A stretch of 38,881 bases of DNA from Bacillota bacterium (GTDB lineage Bacteria; Bacillota; Limnochordia; Darwinibacteriales; Darwinibacteriaceae): positions 1 to 38,881 of the forward strand of contig JAAYRO010000171.1 in NCBI GenBank assembly GCA_012518735.1, written 5' to 3'. The notes under the pieces were generated by a model, which was given only the letters and a program-made list of their open reading frames with translations, searched no databases and was not told where the DNA came from. The position numbers were made by a program, and so were the translations under genes. Below, piece after piece: positions 9,024-17,573 of this stretch. Each line of letters opens with the position of its first letter. The first letter of the stretch is position 1.

Positions 9024-9862
9024 TATTTCACATGAACATGAACTGTTCCAAAACTTGAACGAATCCGAATGGGGAAATTTCCAGCTTGAGTTTTTCCAGC
9101 TGCCCGGATGACATTTCCATCATCTACTTTCTTTTCCAAAGGCATATTGTGATGCAGACTTCCATACTCTAATCGCAGATCAAAACGATAACCCTCCTGT
9201 ACATCCACTAAGTCTAGCTTTACAGTCGAATAAGAGTCATCTAAATCGAAACTCCCTGCAAGATCTTGAATATCTAGAGTTGAAAACTCCGTATCCGCCT
9301 TAAGTATTCCCTTAAATCCATGGACCATGACATCACTGAATGAAGCACTAATCTCCATTTCTCCTTCTACCTCATCAGCTCGAATGGTACCATACTGACT
9401 TCCCACCGAAGCTGCCAAGTTCTTTGGTAAGTCTACCTCGTAATTCACAATCACGCCTCGGATTTCAGGGCCAGCGGGCACATTCGGCAGCATATATTCA
9501 GCTGCTCCCGAATCTTCCTTCGTCTCAATAACTTGTACCGTCTCTAGATACTGTTCAGCATCTTCCTCCGTATCCCCGTATACCGTAATGGTACTAACAA
9601 CCGTCATTTCATCGCCTTCAGTACCCCTTACTGTAATTTCCCCGTACTGGTTTTCAATTTGGATAGAAGTCAAGTCCGAACTCAGCACTGTAAAACGCTG
9701 TTTCTTTACACTACTCGGATAATCACACGAATCTTTGCACTGCAGTTTCACTTCAAAGTGGGGTGGGCCAGAAAATGCTCCCACACCCAGATACCAAATA
9801 TCAGCAACGGCCACTGCTGTGATTAACAGCAGTACGGCTAAGGTCACTCGACGAACTTTCAT
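9023..9862 (-). CDS. Exported DUF4097-like beta-repeat protein
   Basis: This 279-residue protein begins with a basic, hydrophobic segment (about residues 5-25) acting as a signal peptide or membrane anchor. The rest is a repetitive beta-strand region with alternating turns (IQIENQYGEITVRGTEGDE, VGSQYGTIRADEVEGEMEISAS, TEFSTLDIQDLAGSF, RSSFGTVHVHVK), typical of DUF4097/DUF2807-type right-handed beta folds. Proteins of this kind often accompany GntR-ABC or anti-sigma modules, possibly sensing envelope stress. It is the last gene of the ABC operon, 12 nt after the permease. Its molecular function is unknown. Confidence 0.8.
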   Translation of the reverse strand: MKVRRVTLAVLLLITAVAVADIWYLGVGAFSGPPHFEVKLQCKDSCDYPSSVKKQRFTVLSSDLTSIQIENQYGEITVRGTEGDEMTVVSTITVYGDTEEDAEQYLETVQVIETKEDSGAAEYMLPNVPAGPEIRGVIVNYEVDLPKNLAASVGSQYGTIRADEVEGEMEISASFSDVMVHGFKGILKADTEFSTLDIQDLAGSFDLDDSYSTVKLDLVDVQEGYRFDLRLEYGSLHHNMPLEKKVDDGNVIRAAGKTQAGNFPIRIRSSFGTVHVHVK

Positions 9863-9874
9863 CAGCTCTACCCC

Positions 9875-10648
9875 CTATTCATTAATCTCCACATACTCTT
9901 CAAGGAGCCAAGCTGTCAAAATAAACAGAGCCAAGACAGCCAACCATATTCCAATCTGTGGAGATAGATTCCAGAGAAATGAGTCATAGGTAACACCAAC
10001 ACGCTCCATATGGAAGAGCCGATCAAGGGAAACAGGGGGTACCCACCGGAATAGTGGCTCAAGCAGAATCCCCATCCGATTAACAAACCAGCTGGCCAAA
10101 GCCAGTACCCATAGGGCAACCAATCCTTGTAAACGACCAACCATTTTACTTACAACGAATGCTAGCTGAATGAAAACAATGGCATAGGTGAAAATGCCTA
10201 AACTAGCCAAATACAGAATAAACATACTGCGGATAAGCCATGAAACAGGCAGTTCCTGCAAGAGTGATCCAAACATTTCTGGCAATTGGGTTCTAAAAAT
10301 GACCAAAATACCACCAATATTTACCGCAAGAAGAAGACTATATTCAACAAACATCGCCAACAGCTTCGAGAGGGTAATATACCAGCCAGGTACGGGTAGA
10401 ACAATGAGAGTGTAAGCCGTATCCTCCCGCCACTCTGTTCGCAGCGTCTGAAAGCTCTCCCATATCAGCCAAAACGGCAGGAACATCAATGGGAACCAAA
10501 GTAGGAACATTACTTGGGAAAGAGACCACGTAGATTCCAACTTGAGGCGTAGAAACAAATACCAAATGAGGCTTACACCAGAAAGCATGGTCACTGGCCA
10601 TTTACTGGCCTCCAAGTCTTTTCGTAACAAGCGTAGAAATTTGCCCAT
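9875..10648 (-). CDS. ABC transporter permease
   Basis: This integral membrane protein of 257 residues has about six hydrophobic helices (near 20-35, 45-65, 95-115, 145-170, 175-195 and 230-250). It follows the ATPase gene with a 1-nt overlap. It has no extracellular binding-protein partner, so an ABC-2 type exporter or envelope-stress transporter is likely. The substrate cannot be told. The C-terminus (AWLLEEYVEINE) is acidic and cytoplasmic. Confidence 0.87.
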   Translation of the reverse strand: MGKFLRLLRKDLEASKWPVTMLSGVSLIWYLFLRLKLESTWSLSQVMFLLWFPLMFLPFWLIWESFQTLRTEWREDTAYTLIVLPVPGWYITLSKLLAMFVEYSLLLAVNIGGILVIFRTQLPEMFGSLLQELPVSWLIRSMFILYLASLGIFTYAIVFIQLAFVVSKMVGRLQGLVALWVLALASWFVNRMGILLEPLFRWVPPVSLDRLFHMERVGVTYDSFLWNLSPQIGIWLAVLALFILTAWLLEEYVEINE

Positions 10649-11355
10649 TAGGCATAAACCTCCTTAAACAGATCGTTAATAGACTTTCCGTACTCCATTC
10701 TCAAATCTTCAGCACTACCAACGAGACGCACTCGCCCTTCTTCAAGAAAGATCACTGAGTCAAACAGCCGCTCTGTTTCGCCAACGGCATGGGTGGAAAG
10801 AACCATCGTTTGTTCCTCACTCTTGAACTGCCGCACAATCCCTTCTACGATACGATCACGAGATGAAGGATCAATCCCACTCAAGGGTTCATCAAGCAGA
10901 ACGAGAGGCGCTTTCCGAGCAAGAGCTAGAGTTAGTTTAAGCCTAGCTTTCATCCCTTTAGACAGAGTGCTTACTTTTGATTTAGGATCAAGGCGCATAA
11001 AGTCTAGTAATTCCTTCGCCCGCTGCGGCTGCCAATCATCATAAAAAGCTGCAATAAAGTCCATCGTTTCCTGGACTGTCATCCATCGATAAAGATTGTC
11101 TACTTCTGGAACAAAAGCTATATTAGCCTTGGCCCTTCTAGAGAAGGGCTCTTGGCAGATCTCAATCCGACCAGCGTCTGGGCGAACCAGCCCTACGAGG
11201 CACTTCAGCAGCGTCGATTTCCCACTGCCATTAGGTCCAAGGAGTCCCCATATTTCTCCCCTTGACAAGGTCAAGTCAATACCGGCTAAGGCATTCACCC
11301 CTGGATACCTTTTCCTGAGTCCCTCTATTACAACAACTCTTTCAGAATCTATCAT
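10648..11355 (-). CDS. ABC transporter ATP-binding protein
   Basis: The 235-residue nucleotide-binding subunit has Walker A GPNGSGKST (about residues 40-48), the ABC signature as LSKGMKARL, Walker B LVLLDEPLSGID and the switch histidine in STHAVGE. The shortened C-terminus and the lack of a substrate-binding protein place it with CcmA/YtrB-like exporter ATPases. It overlaps the regulator gene by 4 nt (coupled) and the permease gene by 1 nt. Its partner is the permease at 9875-10648. Confidence 0.95.
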   Translation of the reverse strand: MIDSERVVVIEGLRKRYPGVNALAGIDLTLSRGEIWGLLGPNGSGKSTLLKCLVGLVRPDAGRIEICQEPFSRRAKANIAFVPEVDNLYRWMTVQETMDFIAAFYDDWQPQRAKELLDFMRLDPKSKVSTLSKGMKARLKLTLALARKAPLVLLDEPLSGIDPSSRDRIVEGIVRQFKSEEQTMVLSTHAVGETERLFDSVIFLEEGRVRLVGSAEDLRMEYGKSINDLFKEVYA

Positions 11356-11735
11356 CGATCTTTCACCTCTCTGTCCTCAAAAAGTCCATCTCCCACTCGT
11401 TTGAGTATTTCTTGTTCACTACACCCCAAAGAGCGCATGGACTGAAGAAAATCATTCACTAGATTTGTGAGCATCTCCTTTCGGGTACTCTCCACAATTT
11501 GATGATCGTCACAAACAAATGTGCCCTGACCCCGTAGGGTTTCTACAAGTCCCAGTAATTCCATTTCCCGATATGCCCTCTGGACTGTATTGGCATTCAC
11601 TTTTAGCTCTGCAGCTAAATCTCTTTGGGATGGGAGTTTATCCCCAGGCTGTAGAGTTCCCGTGGCAACCAACCGCTTAATTTCATCAATAATCTGCAGA
11701 TAAATTGGGATTGATTGATCAAAGTTGATTTCCAA
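11352..11735 (-). CDS. GntR-family regulator, YtrA type
   Basis: The 127-residue repressor has an N-terminal winged helix (YLQIIDEIKRLVATGTLQPG, LPSQRDLAAELKVNANTVQRA, LRGQGTFV) and only a short helical C-terminus of about 50 residues, the mark of the YtrA subfamily. It is the first gene of a GntR-ATPase-permease-DUF4097 operon, so autoregulation is expected. Two perfect palindromes sit just downstream of its -10 element, at the expected transcription start, and are the likely operator. The effector is unknown. Confidence 0.93.
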   Translation of the reverse strand: MEINFDQSIPIYLQIIDEIKRLVATGTLQPGDKLPSQRDLAAELKVNANTVQRAYREMELLGLVETLRGQGTFVCDDHQIVESTRKEMLTNLVNDFLQSMRSLGCSEQEILKRVGDGLFEDREVKDR

Positions 11736-11759
11736 GCAATCATCACCCCCGCAAAGCCA

Positions 11760-11785
11760 TAGTGCACTAGACAGCTAGTGCACTA
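11760..11785. promoter_or_regulatory. Operator: two 10-bp palindromes (TAGTGCACTA)
   Basis: TAGTGCACTA occurs at 11760-11769 and again at 11776-11785. Each copy is self-complementary, and their centres are 16 bp apart. They cover the expected start of the minus-strand transcript. Binding by the neighbouring GntR protein is inferred. Confidence 0.75.
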
Positions 11786-11787
11786 TT

Positions 11788-11816
11788 AGTATATGTCATC
11801 ACCTTCTATTTGTCAA
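11788..11816 (-). promoter_or_regulatory. Consensus promoter of the GntR-ABC operon
   Basis: On the minus strand, TTGACA (11811-11816) and TATACT (11788-11793) are separated by exactly 17 bp, a near-perfect sigma-A promoter. The operator palindromes begin 3 bp downstream of the -10. Confidence 0.88.
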
Positions 11817-11873
11817 CTAGTATTGTTCTTTTATTTCTTGGTTATTACTAACGATAGAGGAAGGATTGATGTT

Positions 11874-12227
11874 ATGAGTAAAACAGCAGGTGCACTACTG
11901 TTCAAGTTTGTAATGACTCTGCTTATCGCTCTACTGACTCTATCACTTTTTGATAGTAATCCATGGCCCATAATAACGCTCTTTGCCCTAGTTGCTGCTG
12001 CAGCCAATTATTTAGTAGGTGATCTCGTTGTTCTACCTGCTGCAGGAAATATTACAGCGTCCATAGGTGACGGAGTGATGGCTGGATTGATTGCCTATAT
12101 CATGGATTTAGCATCTCTCGGTTTTCGAACCACCCTAGGAACATTAGTAGCTCTAGGTTTATTCATAGCTCTCGGAGAGTATCTTTTTCACCAGTACTTA
12201 GAAAACACACCCAAGGTTGCTCCTTAA
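11874..12227 (+). CDS. DUF2512 (YndM-like) membrane protein
   Basis: This 117-residue membrane protein has four hydrophobic helices (about residues 8-25, 31-47, 58-78 and 83-103). The order and the central NYLVGDLVVLP motif resemble DUF2512 proteins of Bacillota, whose function is unknown. The start is ATG 11874 behind AGAGGAAGG. A longer in-frame start at 11793 would cross the divergent regulatory region and lacks a ribosome site. The next gene follows 32 nt downstream. Confidence 0.85.
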   Translation: MSKTAGALLFKFVMTLLIALLTLSLFDSNPWPIITLFALVAAAANYLVGDLVVLPAAGNITASIGDGVMAGLIAYIMDLASLGFRTTLGTLVALGLFIALGEYLFHQYLENTPKVAP

Positions 12228-12259
12228 CAAACCCAAATATAGACTCTGAGGTGATAGTA

Positions 12260-12508
12260 ATGGCAAGAACGATTGCTGTAGATGACAAGTTGGCCAATGT
12301 ACGGCAGGCATTAGAAAACCAAGGATACAATGTGGCAAGCTTAAAAGAAGGACTAGATAAGGCTGCGGTAGTTGTAGTAAGCGGTATGGATGACGATCTC
12401 TTGGGAGATCAATCTATTACGACCAAAGCGGCAGTTATTCAAGCAGCAGGTCTTAGTGCAGAACAAGTTATTAATGAAGTGGAAAAGGCAATACAGCTGA
12501 GATACTAA
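12260..12508 (+). CDS. UPF0180 (YkuS-like) small protein
   Basis: This 82-residue cytoplasmic protein resembles UPF0180/YkuS: an N-terminal beta-alpha unit (IAVDDKLANVRQALENQGYNV), a central VVVVSGMDDDLLG, and the TTKAAVIQAAGLSAEQVINEV helix. Its function is unknown. ATG 12260 is preferred over GTG 12251, because the ribosome site GAGGTGA lies at the upstream GTG. It is probably cotranscribed with the DUF2512 gene. Confidence 0.85.
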   Translation: MARTIAVDDKLANVRQALENQGYNVASLKEGLDKAAVVVVSGMDDDLLGDQSITTKAAVIQAAGLSAEQVINEVEKAIQLRY

Positions 12509-12513
12509 AGTAA

Positions 12514-12546
12514 ATGAAAAAGGAGACCTCGCTGGAGATCTCCTTC
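12514..12546 (-). terminator. Terminator of the yjbQ operon
   Basis: On the minus strand AAGGAGA and TCTCCTT arms (12520-12526 and 12539-12545) form an imperfect hairpin. It is followed by TTTTTCATTT, downstream of the yjbQ stop and between convergent genes. Confidence 0.65.
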
Positions 12547-12556
12547 AACTTGTTCC

Positions 12557-12946
12557 TTAATCACTGATTGCTTTTACGTAAATCGTTCTAGTGCGAGGTC
12601 CATCAAACTCACATAAGTACAGCCCCTGCCATGTACCCAGTTTCAGCCTACCATTTTCCACTAGAACAGTGATCGACGAGCCCATTAACGAAGCCTTAAT
12701 ATGGGCATGGGAATTACCCTCAAAATGCCTGTAATTCCCCTTTTCTGGAAATGCGTTTTCAAGACTGGTTAAAATATCATGGACCACATCTGGATCCCCA
12801 TTCTCATTGATGGTTATGCCAGCTGTAGTATGAGGAACAAAGACAGTCACCATTCCAGAGACAACCCCTTGTTCTCTAACGACTTCTTCGATTCGCCCTG
12901 TGATTTCAATGAATTCCTGTGGTCGCGTTGTTTTAATTCTAAACAT
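12557..12946 (-). CDS. yjbQ: YjbQ / UPF0047 family protein
   Basis: This 129-residue single-domain protein is of the UPF0047 family, for which thiamine-phosphate synthase side activity has been reported; the true role is unsettled. Hallmarks seen are VFVPHTTAGITINEN, the HFEGNSHAHIKASLMG block with conserved histidines, and LGTWQGLYLCEFDGPR at the C-terminus. The start ATG lies behind TGGAGG and overlaps the end of the nitroreductase gene by 8 nt, so they are coupled. It is the last gene of a four-gene minus-strand group. Confidence 0.93.
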   Translation of the reverse strand: MFRIKTTRPQEFIEITGRIEEVVREQGVVSGMVTVFVPHTTAGITINENGDPDVVHDILTSLENAFPEKGNYRHFEGNSHAHIKASLMGSSITVLVENGRLKLGTWQGLYLCEFDGPRTRTIYVKAISD

Positions 12947-13715
12947 ACCAACCCTCCATTGCTTTCTTAATGGACCGGCTCATTTCTCGAGCAAAGTCGG
13001 TCCCGAGCTTTCGAGCATACATAAACTGACCAAAGTTTTCAGCTTCATAAGGATTGCCAGGCATAACTCTGCTCTCCCTTTGGGCAAACATTGCTTTCAA
13101 ATCTACAGGTTCTAGTCTTTGATATCGCTCCTCTGAAACAATATACTTTGTGTCAAAGCGCTCCTTCGGTTGAAGGCGTTTCCCTTTGGGATAATAGCCT
13201 AAACACAACATTGCTATAGGAAAGACATAAGGCGGCAGTGCCAACAAGTCTCTATGAATCTCATAATTCTCCATTATATCCCCTATATAGCACGATCCAA
13301 TTCCTAGGCTCTCAGCAGCTATGACAGCGTTTTGGGCAGCAATTAGGGCGTCACTACATCCTAGAAACAGCTCTGCCACACTGGGACCTGTGAATTCTAG
13401 ACCTCTCTTCTTGCAATATTCACCTACACTGCTTAATTCAAAATAATCATACCAGCGCTGCAGATCAGCTGCGAATATCATTATTAAAGGGGCTTCAGCA
13501 ATAAACGGCTGATTATCACATGTCTTAGAAAGGGTGTCCTTGGTGTCCTGGTTTTCTATTACAATCACAGAATACATCATCATGTTTCCCGCTGTAGGAG
13601 CCCGCATTGCAGCATTGAGAATCATTTCTTTATGTTCTTGAGAGATGGACCGCTCAGCGTATTTGCGCAGCGACACCCGCTGCATCAAGACATCAATGAT
13701 TGGATTTTGGCTCAA
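12939..13715 (-). CDS. Nitroreductase family flavoprotein
   Basis: This FMN-dependent NAD(P)H oxidoreductase has 258 residues. The N-terminal RVSLRKYAERSIS and APTAGNMMMYSVIVI are the phosphate- and flavin-binding signatures of the family. The middle SDALIAAQNAVIAAESLGIGSCYIGDI and LCLGYYPKG are typical of NfrA/FrP-like members, and the C-terminal extension (about 190-258) is also NfrA-like. The start is TTG 13715 behind GGAGGTG; no ATG fits as well. The substrate is unknown. Confidence 0.9.
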   Translation of the reverse strand: MSQNPIIDVLMQRVSLRKYAERSISQEHKEMILNAAMRAPTAGNMMMYSVIVIENQDTKDTLSKTCDNQPFIAEAPLIMIFAADLQRWYDYFELSSVGEYCKKRGLEFTGPSVAELFLGCSDALIAAQNAVIAAESLGIGSCYIGDIMENYEIHRDLLALPPYVFPIAMLCLGYYPKGKRLQPKERFDTKYIVSEERYQRLEPVDLKAMFAQRESRVMPGNPYEAENFGQFMYARKLGTDFAREMSRSIKKAMEGWYV

Positions 13716-13749
13716 TTTCTAATACACCTCCATCGCTCATATCCCGTCT

Positions 13750-14187
13750 TTACTCTTCATGTGGTTGGATTAACTCAAGCATAATACCATTTGGGTCCAC
13801 GAAGTACACGATCTTAACTCCATGTGGTAAGGTTTGGATTGGAAACAGAAACTTTACCCCCCGCTCTGCTAACCGCTCTACTTCGTGTTCAATGTTTTCC
13901 ACAGAAAATGCAAGATGCTTCCAGCCTAGAGTTTCATAGCTCAGAGATCGACCCTGATCATTAACTGGCCGCGGCGACAGAAGCTGAAAAAACTCAATCA
14001 TCACGCCATACAGCTCGATTCCTGCAACCAGCACTTTAGTTCCCTTAAATCCATAGATTGTATCTGTCTGACTTCCTTGTTGAGGCGTCTCTTCTTTCCA
14101 CAGAATTTTCGCACCCAATATTTCACAGTAGTACTCTAATGTCTCCTCCAAATCATTGACTACAACACCAAGATGGTGCAGATGCAT
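13750..14187 (-). CDS. VOC (glyoxalase/epimerase) family protein
   Basis: This 145-residue protein of the vicinal oxygen chelate fold has two beta-alpha-beta3 modules. Metal-ligand candidates are the histidine in LHHLGVVVNDLEET, the glutamate in VMIEFFQLLSP, the histidine in WKHLAFSVENIE and the terminal glutamate in NGIMLELIQP. The layout resembles methylmalonyl-CoA epimerase or lactoylglutathione lyase, but no mutase genes are near, so the reaction is open. It lies between the aldolase and nitroreductase genes on the minus strand. Confidence 0.88.
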   Translation of the reverse strand: MHLHHLGVVVNDLEETLEYYCEILGAKILWKEETPQQGSQTDTIYGFKGTKVLVAGIELYGVMIEFFQLLSPRPVNDQGRSLSYETLGWKHLAFSVENIEHEVERLAERGVKFLFPIQTLPHGVKIVYFVDPNGIMLELIQPHEE

Positions 14188-14205
14188 ATCCTTTACTCCC
14201 CTCTA

Positions 14206-14892
14206 CTATTCTTTCCCCCGAGACTTCACCGGAGCATCTAATGTCCTTAAAGCGAATGTTTTTAGCCAATCTTGAGTAAACCCTTCCACCGCCTGCTCTG
14301 TTAAGGGATGATAGACAACTTGATTTAGGAAATCGGCCTGTACTGTAATACCTTGAATGCCGCCCTCTATAAGGCCCTTGAGCTGGTAAAGCGTCTTCAC
14401 ACTGGCCGCCAAGATAGTGGCAGGTAGATTATATGTCTCTAAGGCTGCCTTGAGTTCACACGCCATACTAACCCCTGACTGTCCTGTCTGATCAATTCGA
14501 TTGATATACGGAGCGATGTATTGAGCACCACTCTTCGCTGCTGCCAATCCCTGACCCACAGTAAACACCCCTGTAGCCGTTATCTTGTAACCATCCTGCG
14601 CTAACCGCCATATGGCGTGAATACCAGCAGGGGTAACTGGTATTTTAGGAATTATTGTGCCAGGAGACAACCGAATAAGCATTTTCGCTTCTTCCACCAT
14701 TTCCTCTGTTGTATCAGCAAGAACTTGTGCGTGGATCTGAGGAAGCTTGAGATCTATTAACTCCTCCATTAAGGACAAGAAGGGTCGGTTCTCTTTGGCA
14801 ACGATAGTAGGATTAGTAGTTACACCGCGAATAGGGAACCACGACACAGAGCAGATTTCATCCAGATTAGCACTATCCAAATAGAAATCCAT
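14206..14892 (-). CDS. Transaldolase-like / fructose-6-phosphate aldolase family
   Basis: This class I aldolase has about 228 residues (TalC/MipB/FSA subfamily). Seen are the N-terminal MDFYLDSANLDEI, GVTTNPTIV, the Schiff-base lysine in IIPKIPVTPAGIHA, and ATGVFTVGQGLAAAKSGAQYIAPYINRID. The start ATG 14892 follows GAAAGGAG at ideal spacing; the longer frame to 14919 has none. The short form suggests fructose-6-phosphate aldolase or a small transaldolase. It is first in the aldolase-VOC-nitroreductase-yjbQ group. Confidence 0.93.
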   Translation of the reverse strand: MDFYLDSANLDEICSVSWFPIRGVTTNPTIVAKENRPFLSLMEELIDLKLPQIHAQVLADTTEEMVEEAKMLIRLSPGTIIPKIPVTPAGIHAIWRLAQDGYKITATGVFTVGQGLAAAKSGAQYIAPYINRIDQTGQSGVSMACELKAALETYNLPATILAASVKTLYQLKGLIEGGIQGITVQADFLNQVVYHPLTEQAVEGFTQDWLKTFALRTLDAPVKSRGKE

Positions 14893-14965
14893 GGAGATTC
14901 TCCTTTCTTGTGCCTGCATTTCTATATTTCAACAAATGGGTTGGAAAACCTACATTCTTAACGTG

Positions 14966-14989
14966 AAAACCCTCTCCAAAGAAGAGGGT
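14966..14989 (-). terminator. Terminator after the MFS transporter gene
   Basis: On the minus strand ACCCTCT pairs with AGAGGGT (14983-14989 with 14969-14975) around a 7-nt loop, followed by TTTT. It lies 20 nt past the MFS stop. Confidence 0.8.
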
Positions 14990-15008
14990 CTCGGTCAAAA
15001 GTCAATTC

Positions 15009-16337
15009 TCAGACATGCTTTTCCATTCCATCTGTTACTTCAATGGGCTGATCATACATAGCCCGAATATTGGTTGATAGTCCCATTGCCGAGCCCAACA
15101 CAATACTGACGAATCCCATAATAAGGAAGAAGTAGAATGGGGCTATTACATCTACTAAAACTCCAAACAAGGCCATTGAAATAGGTACGAGCATCTGTAC
15201 CATACTGTCTAAGAGTCCAAACACCCTTCCTCGGTAATGATTAGGTACCGTTTCCTGCAGCATCACTTGAAATGGGACGTTAACTAAAATATTCAAAACC
15301 CCCAGCATGAAGATGGGTACAACCAGACTAACTAGGACAGCCATAGGACTCATAGTCTGATAAACCGCTGGTAGAGCAATGATACTCATCAGACTAACAA
15401 TAATTCCTTGACCGACTATTCCAACAGCCAATAACCGATCTTTGGGAAACTTCTGAGTAAGCAGTCCAATAATGAAGGTGCCTACAAGCAGTCCTATAGG
15501 TAAGCTTGATTGGGTAAAGCCGTAATGCTGAGGCTCCATCTGCAGTACTTCCTTACCAAAATAAGGGAATATTACGCTAAACACTGGTGAGGCCATAAAG
15601 TTGAGAACAACTGCGAACAGGATAATCGTCCTCAAACCACCGTTACTCCAAATGTAAACAAACCCATCTTTTAAATTGCCCAAAAACTGTCTGCCGATAC
15701 TATGATTCTCGCCCCCAACAGAATCTACCTGCCGTTCTACCTTCGGGAACCGAATGAACATTTCTGACAAAGCAGATAACAAGAATGAGATGCCGTTAAT
15801 TAAGAAAACTCCAAAGTAACCTACTGCTCCTAGCAATAGTGCCCCTGCCACCGGTCCAATAATGCCTGTGGCACTGCGCGAGAGATTATTGAGAGCATTT
15901 GCCCTTACTAGCTCATCTTTTTTTACCATTCCAGGAATAGAAGCAGAAATGGCCGGGCCAAACAAGACACCACATAGGGACGACAGGATTGTAGCAACGT
16001 ATAACACCGGAAGTGTTAAATGACCAGCATAATAGATCCCTGCTAAACTCAGAAGTACTAATCCTCTGATAATGTCCATCCATACTACAATGGTCTTCCT
16101 ATCCCACATATCCGCCAACACGCCTGTAAAAGGAGCCAACAAAATGGCAGGTAAAGAGGAGGCGAAGAGCATCGTACCCAAAGCTGCACCAGAACCTGTT
16201 AAATCTAGGACTAGCCAGGTAAGAGCAAAGTAGTGGACACCATCACCGATCTGAGACACTAGCCGCCCCCAAAACAGCAGAGCATAATCACGATTAATAA
16301 ACAGCCGCTGCCAAAGAGGAATCTTTGGTTGAGTCAT
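15009..16337 (-). CDS. MFS transporter (MFS_3-like exporter)
   Basis: This 442-residue major facilitator protein has about 12 hydrophobic helices. The first half shows the motif ADMWDRKTIVVWMDI between helices 2 and 3. The N-terminus (LFWGRLVSQIGDGVHYFALTWLVLD) is characteristic of the MFS_3/enterobactin- and macrolide-exporter branch. The substrate is unknown. It ends the minus-strand run phosphodiesterase-DUF1028-DUF4932-MFS, 15 nt after the DUF4932 gene. Confidence 0.93.
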   Translation of the reverse strand: MTQPKIPLWQRLFINRDYALLFWGRLVSQIGDGVHYFALTWLVLDLTGSGAALGTMLFASSLPAILLAPFTGVLADMWDRKTIVVWMDIIRGLVLLSLAGIYYAGHLTLPVLYVATILSSLCGVLFGPAISASIPGMVKKDELVRANALNNLSRSATGIIGPVAGALLLGAVGYFGVFLINGISFLLSALSEMFIRFPKVERQVDSVGGENHSIGRQFLGNLKDGFVYIWSNGGLRTIILFAVVLNFMASPVFSVIFPYFGKEVLQMEPQHYGFTQSSLPIGLLVGTFIIGLLTQKFPKDRLLAVGIVGQGIIVSLMSIIALPAVYQTMSPMAVLVSLVVPIFMLGVLNILVNVPFQVMLQETVPNHYRGRVFGLLDSMVQMLVPISMALFGVLVDVIAPFYFFLIMGFVSIVLGSAMGLSTNIRAMYDQPIEVTDGMEKHV

Positions 16338-16352
16338 GTTTCATCAACTCCA

Positions 16353-17573
16353 TTAACAGTATGCTGCATTCATCATACCAACCATTCCCAACTCCAAACA
16401 GCGGCTGAGGTAGGGTAAAAGATCAGTCTTAAGGCTGATCTTCCCCTTAATCAAGAACCTTCCTAAAATACGATCCCCTAACGAACTAGTCTCCTTCTGA
16501 TAACGATCTAGTTGATCATAGAGATAGGGTACAAAATCGCGGAAGGTAGGGTATCTTTCTCTATTTGCCTGATAAAACCGGAGCTGCTCCACAACAAACT
16601 GAGTAAGATAGAAACCAACCCGTTCATGATAGGCCATAACCTGTTCCCTTACTTCCAGCCCGTATAACTCATGGGCGGCCATAACCTCTACGGAACGCAA
16701 TACCTGCTCATTGAGGAATGTATCAATAGTGGTGTACGCCTGCTCATACATGAGTTTTCTTACAGGCCACATCAATGGTTTGAGATTATTGGCACGATCA
16801 GGATAAGCCTCCAAACTGGGATTAACAAAGGAATGACCTAATTCATGTGTCGTTAAATTTTCCAGTGATGTACCTGAAGGGAACTGAGGTTTCGTGCTGC
16901 TTTGACCCTGCTCCCGAATAATCTGGTAGGCAATGAGCCTGTTGTCCTCTGTTGTTATAGTTGCCCCATAGCCTCCGCCAGGGAACATACTGGGAGTTAT
17001 AATTAAATGAAACTCTTGCGCCTCCCAACCAAAGAAATCCATCAGCCAACCTGTAACAACATCAAAACGGAAACCTGTACCTGTCTCCCTTACGATCTCG
17101 TCCAAGAACGGCATCCACTCTTCAAAAAACGCTAGAAACCCTGATGTCTCCGCCAAGTCTCTTAGAGCAATCCGAAAATTCTCCAGCTTCTGCCGTCCTC
17201 CTGCCCTGCCCGCAATGTAGTCACTATATTCATAGACCACTTCCAGCTCAGGTAGGGGACCTAAATGGCATATGAACGCTGGTGGTGCGTCATAAGTAAA
17301 ACCCTTTGTGGTCAGCTCTTGTGCGATCCTAATGGCCTTATGATCTTTATATGGAGTAAAGAAAGTCTTTAGAGCACGATAGTACTCATTACCTTCACCA
17401 GAAGGGCCATGTTGTTCTATCCATGTTGTTTGACTCAATACACCAGCCAGCAGTTCCATTTCTGGCGATATCCTTAATACACCAGCCTCAATCGTTAAGG
17501 AACAAAAGAAAAATACTATACTGAAGAGAGCAGTTATGAACCACGATACTTTGTTTCTTATACGTCCGGTCAT
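16353..17573 (-). CDS. DUF4932-like exported putative metalloprotease
   Basis: The 406-residue protein has an N-terminal hydrophobic segment (about residues 10-30, ITALFSIVFFFCSLTIEAGV) serving as a signal peptide or anchor. A zinc-protease HExxH motif occurs as TTHELGHSFVNP at about residue 240. MFPGGGYGATITTEDNRLIAY and a helical C-terminal half match the pattern of DUF4932. The likely role is an extracytoplasmic zinc peptidase; the substrate is unknown. The start overlaps the DUF1028 stop by 4 nt, so the genes are coupled. Confidence 0.82.
   Translation of the reverse strand: MTGRIRNKVSWFITALFSIVFFFCSLTIEAGVLRISPEMELLAGVLSQTTWIEQHGPSGEGNEYYRALKTFFTPYKDHKAIRIAQELTTKGFTYDAPPAFICHLGPLPELEVVYEYSDYIAGRAGGRQKLENFRIALRDLAETSGFLAFFEEWMPFLDEIVRETGTGFRFDVVTGWLMDFFGWEAQEFHLIITPSMFPGGGYGATITTEDNRLIAYQIIREQGQSSTKPQFPSGTSLENLTTHELGHSFVNPSLEAYPDRANNLKPLMWPVRKLMYEQAYTTIDTFLNEQVLRSVEVMAAHELYGLEVREQVMAYHERVGFYLTQFVVEQLRFYQANRERYPTFRDFVPYLYDQLDRYQKETSSLGDRILGRFLIKGKISLKTDLLPYLSRCLELGMVGMMNAAYC

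Noticed and set aside
11793-11873. Upstream start at 11793 for the DUF2512 gene
   Set aside because: It would overlap the divergent promoter and has no ribosome site; ATG 11874 has AGAGGAAGG.
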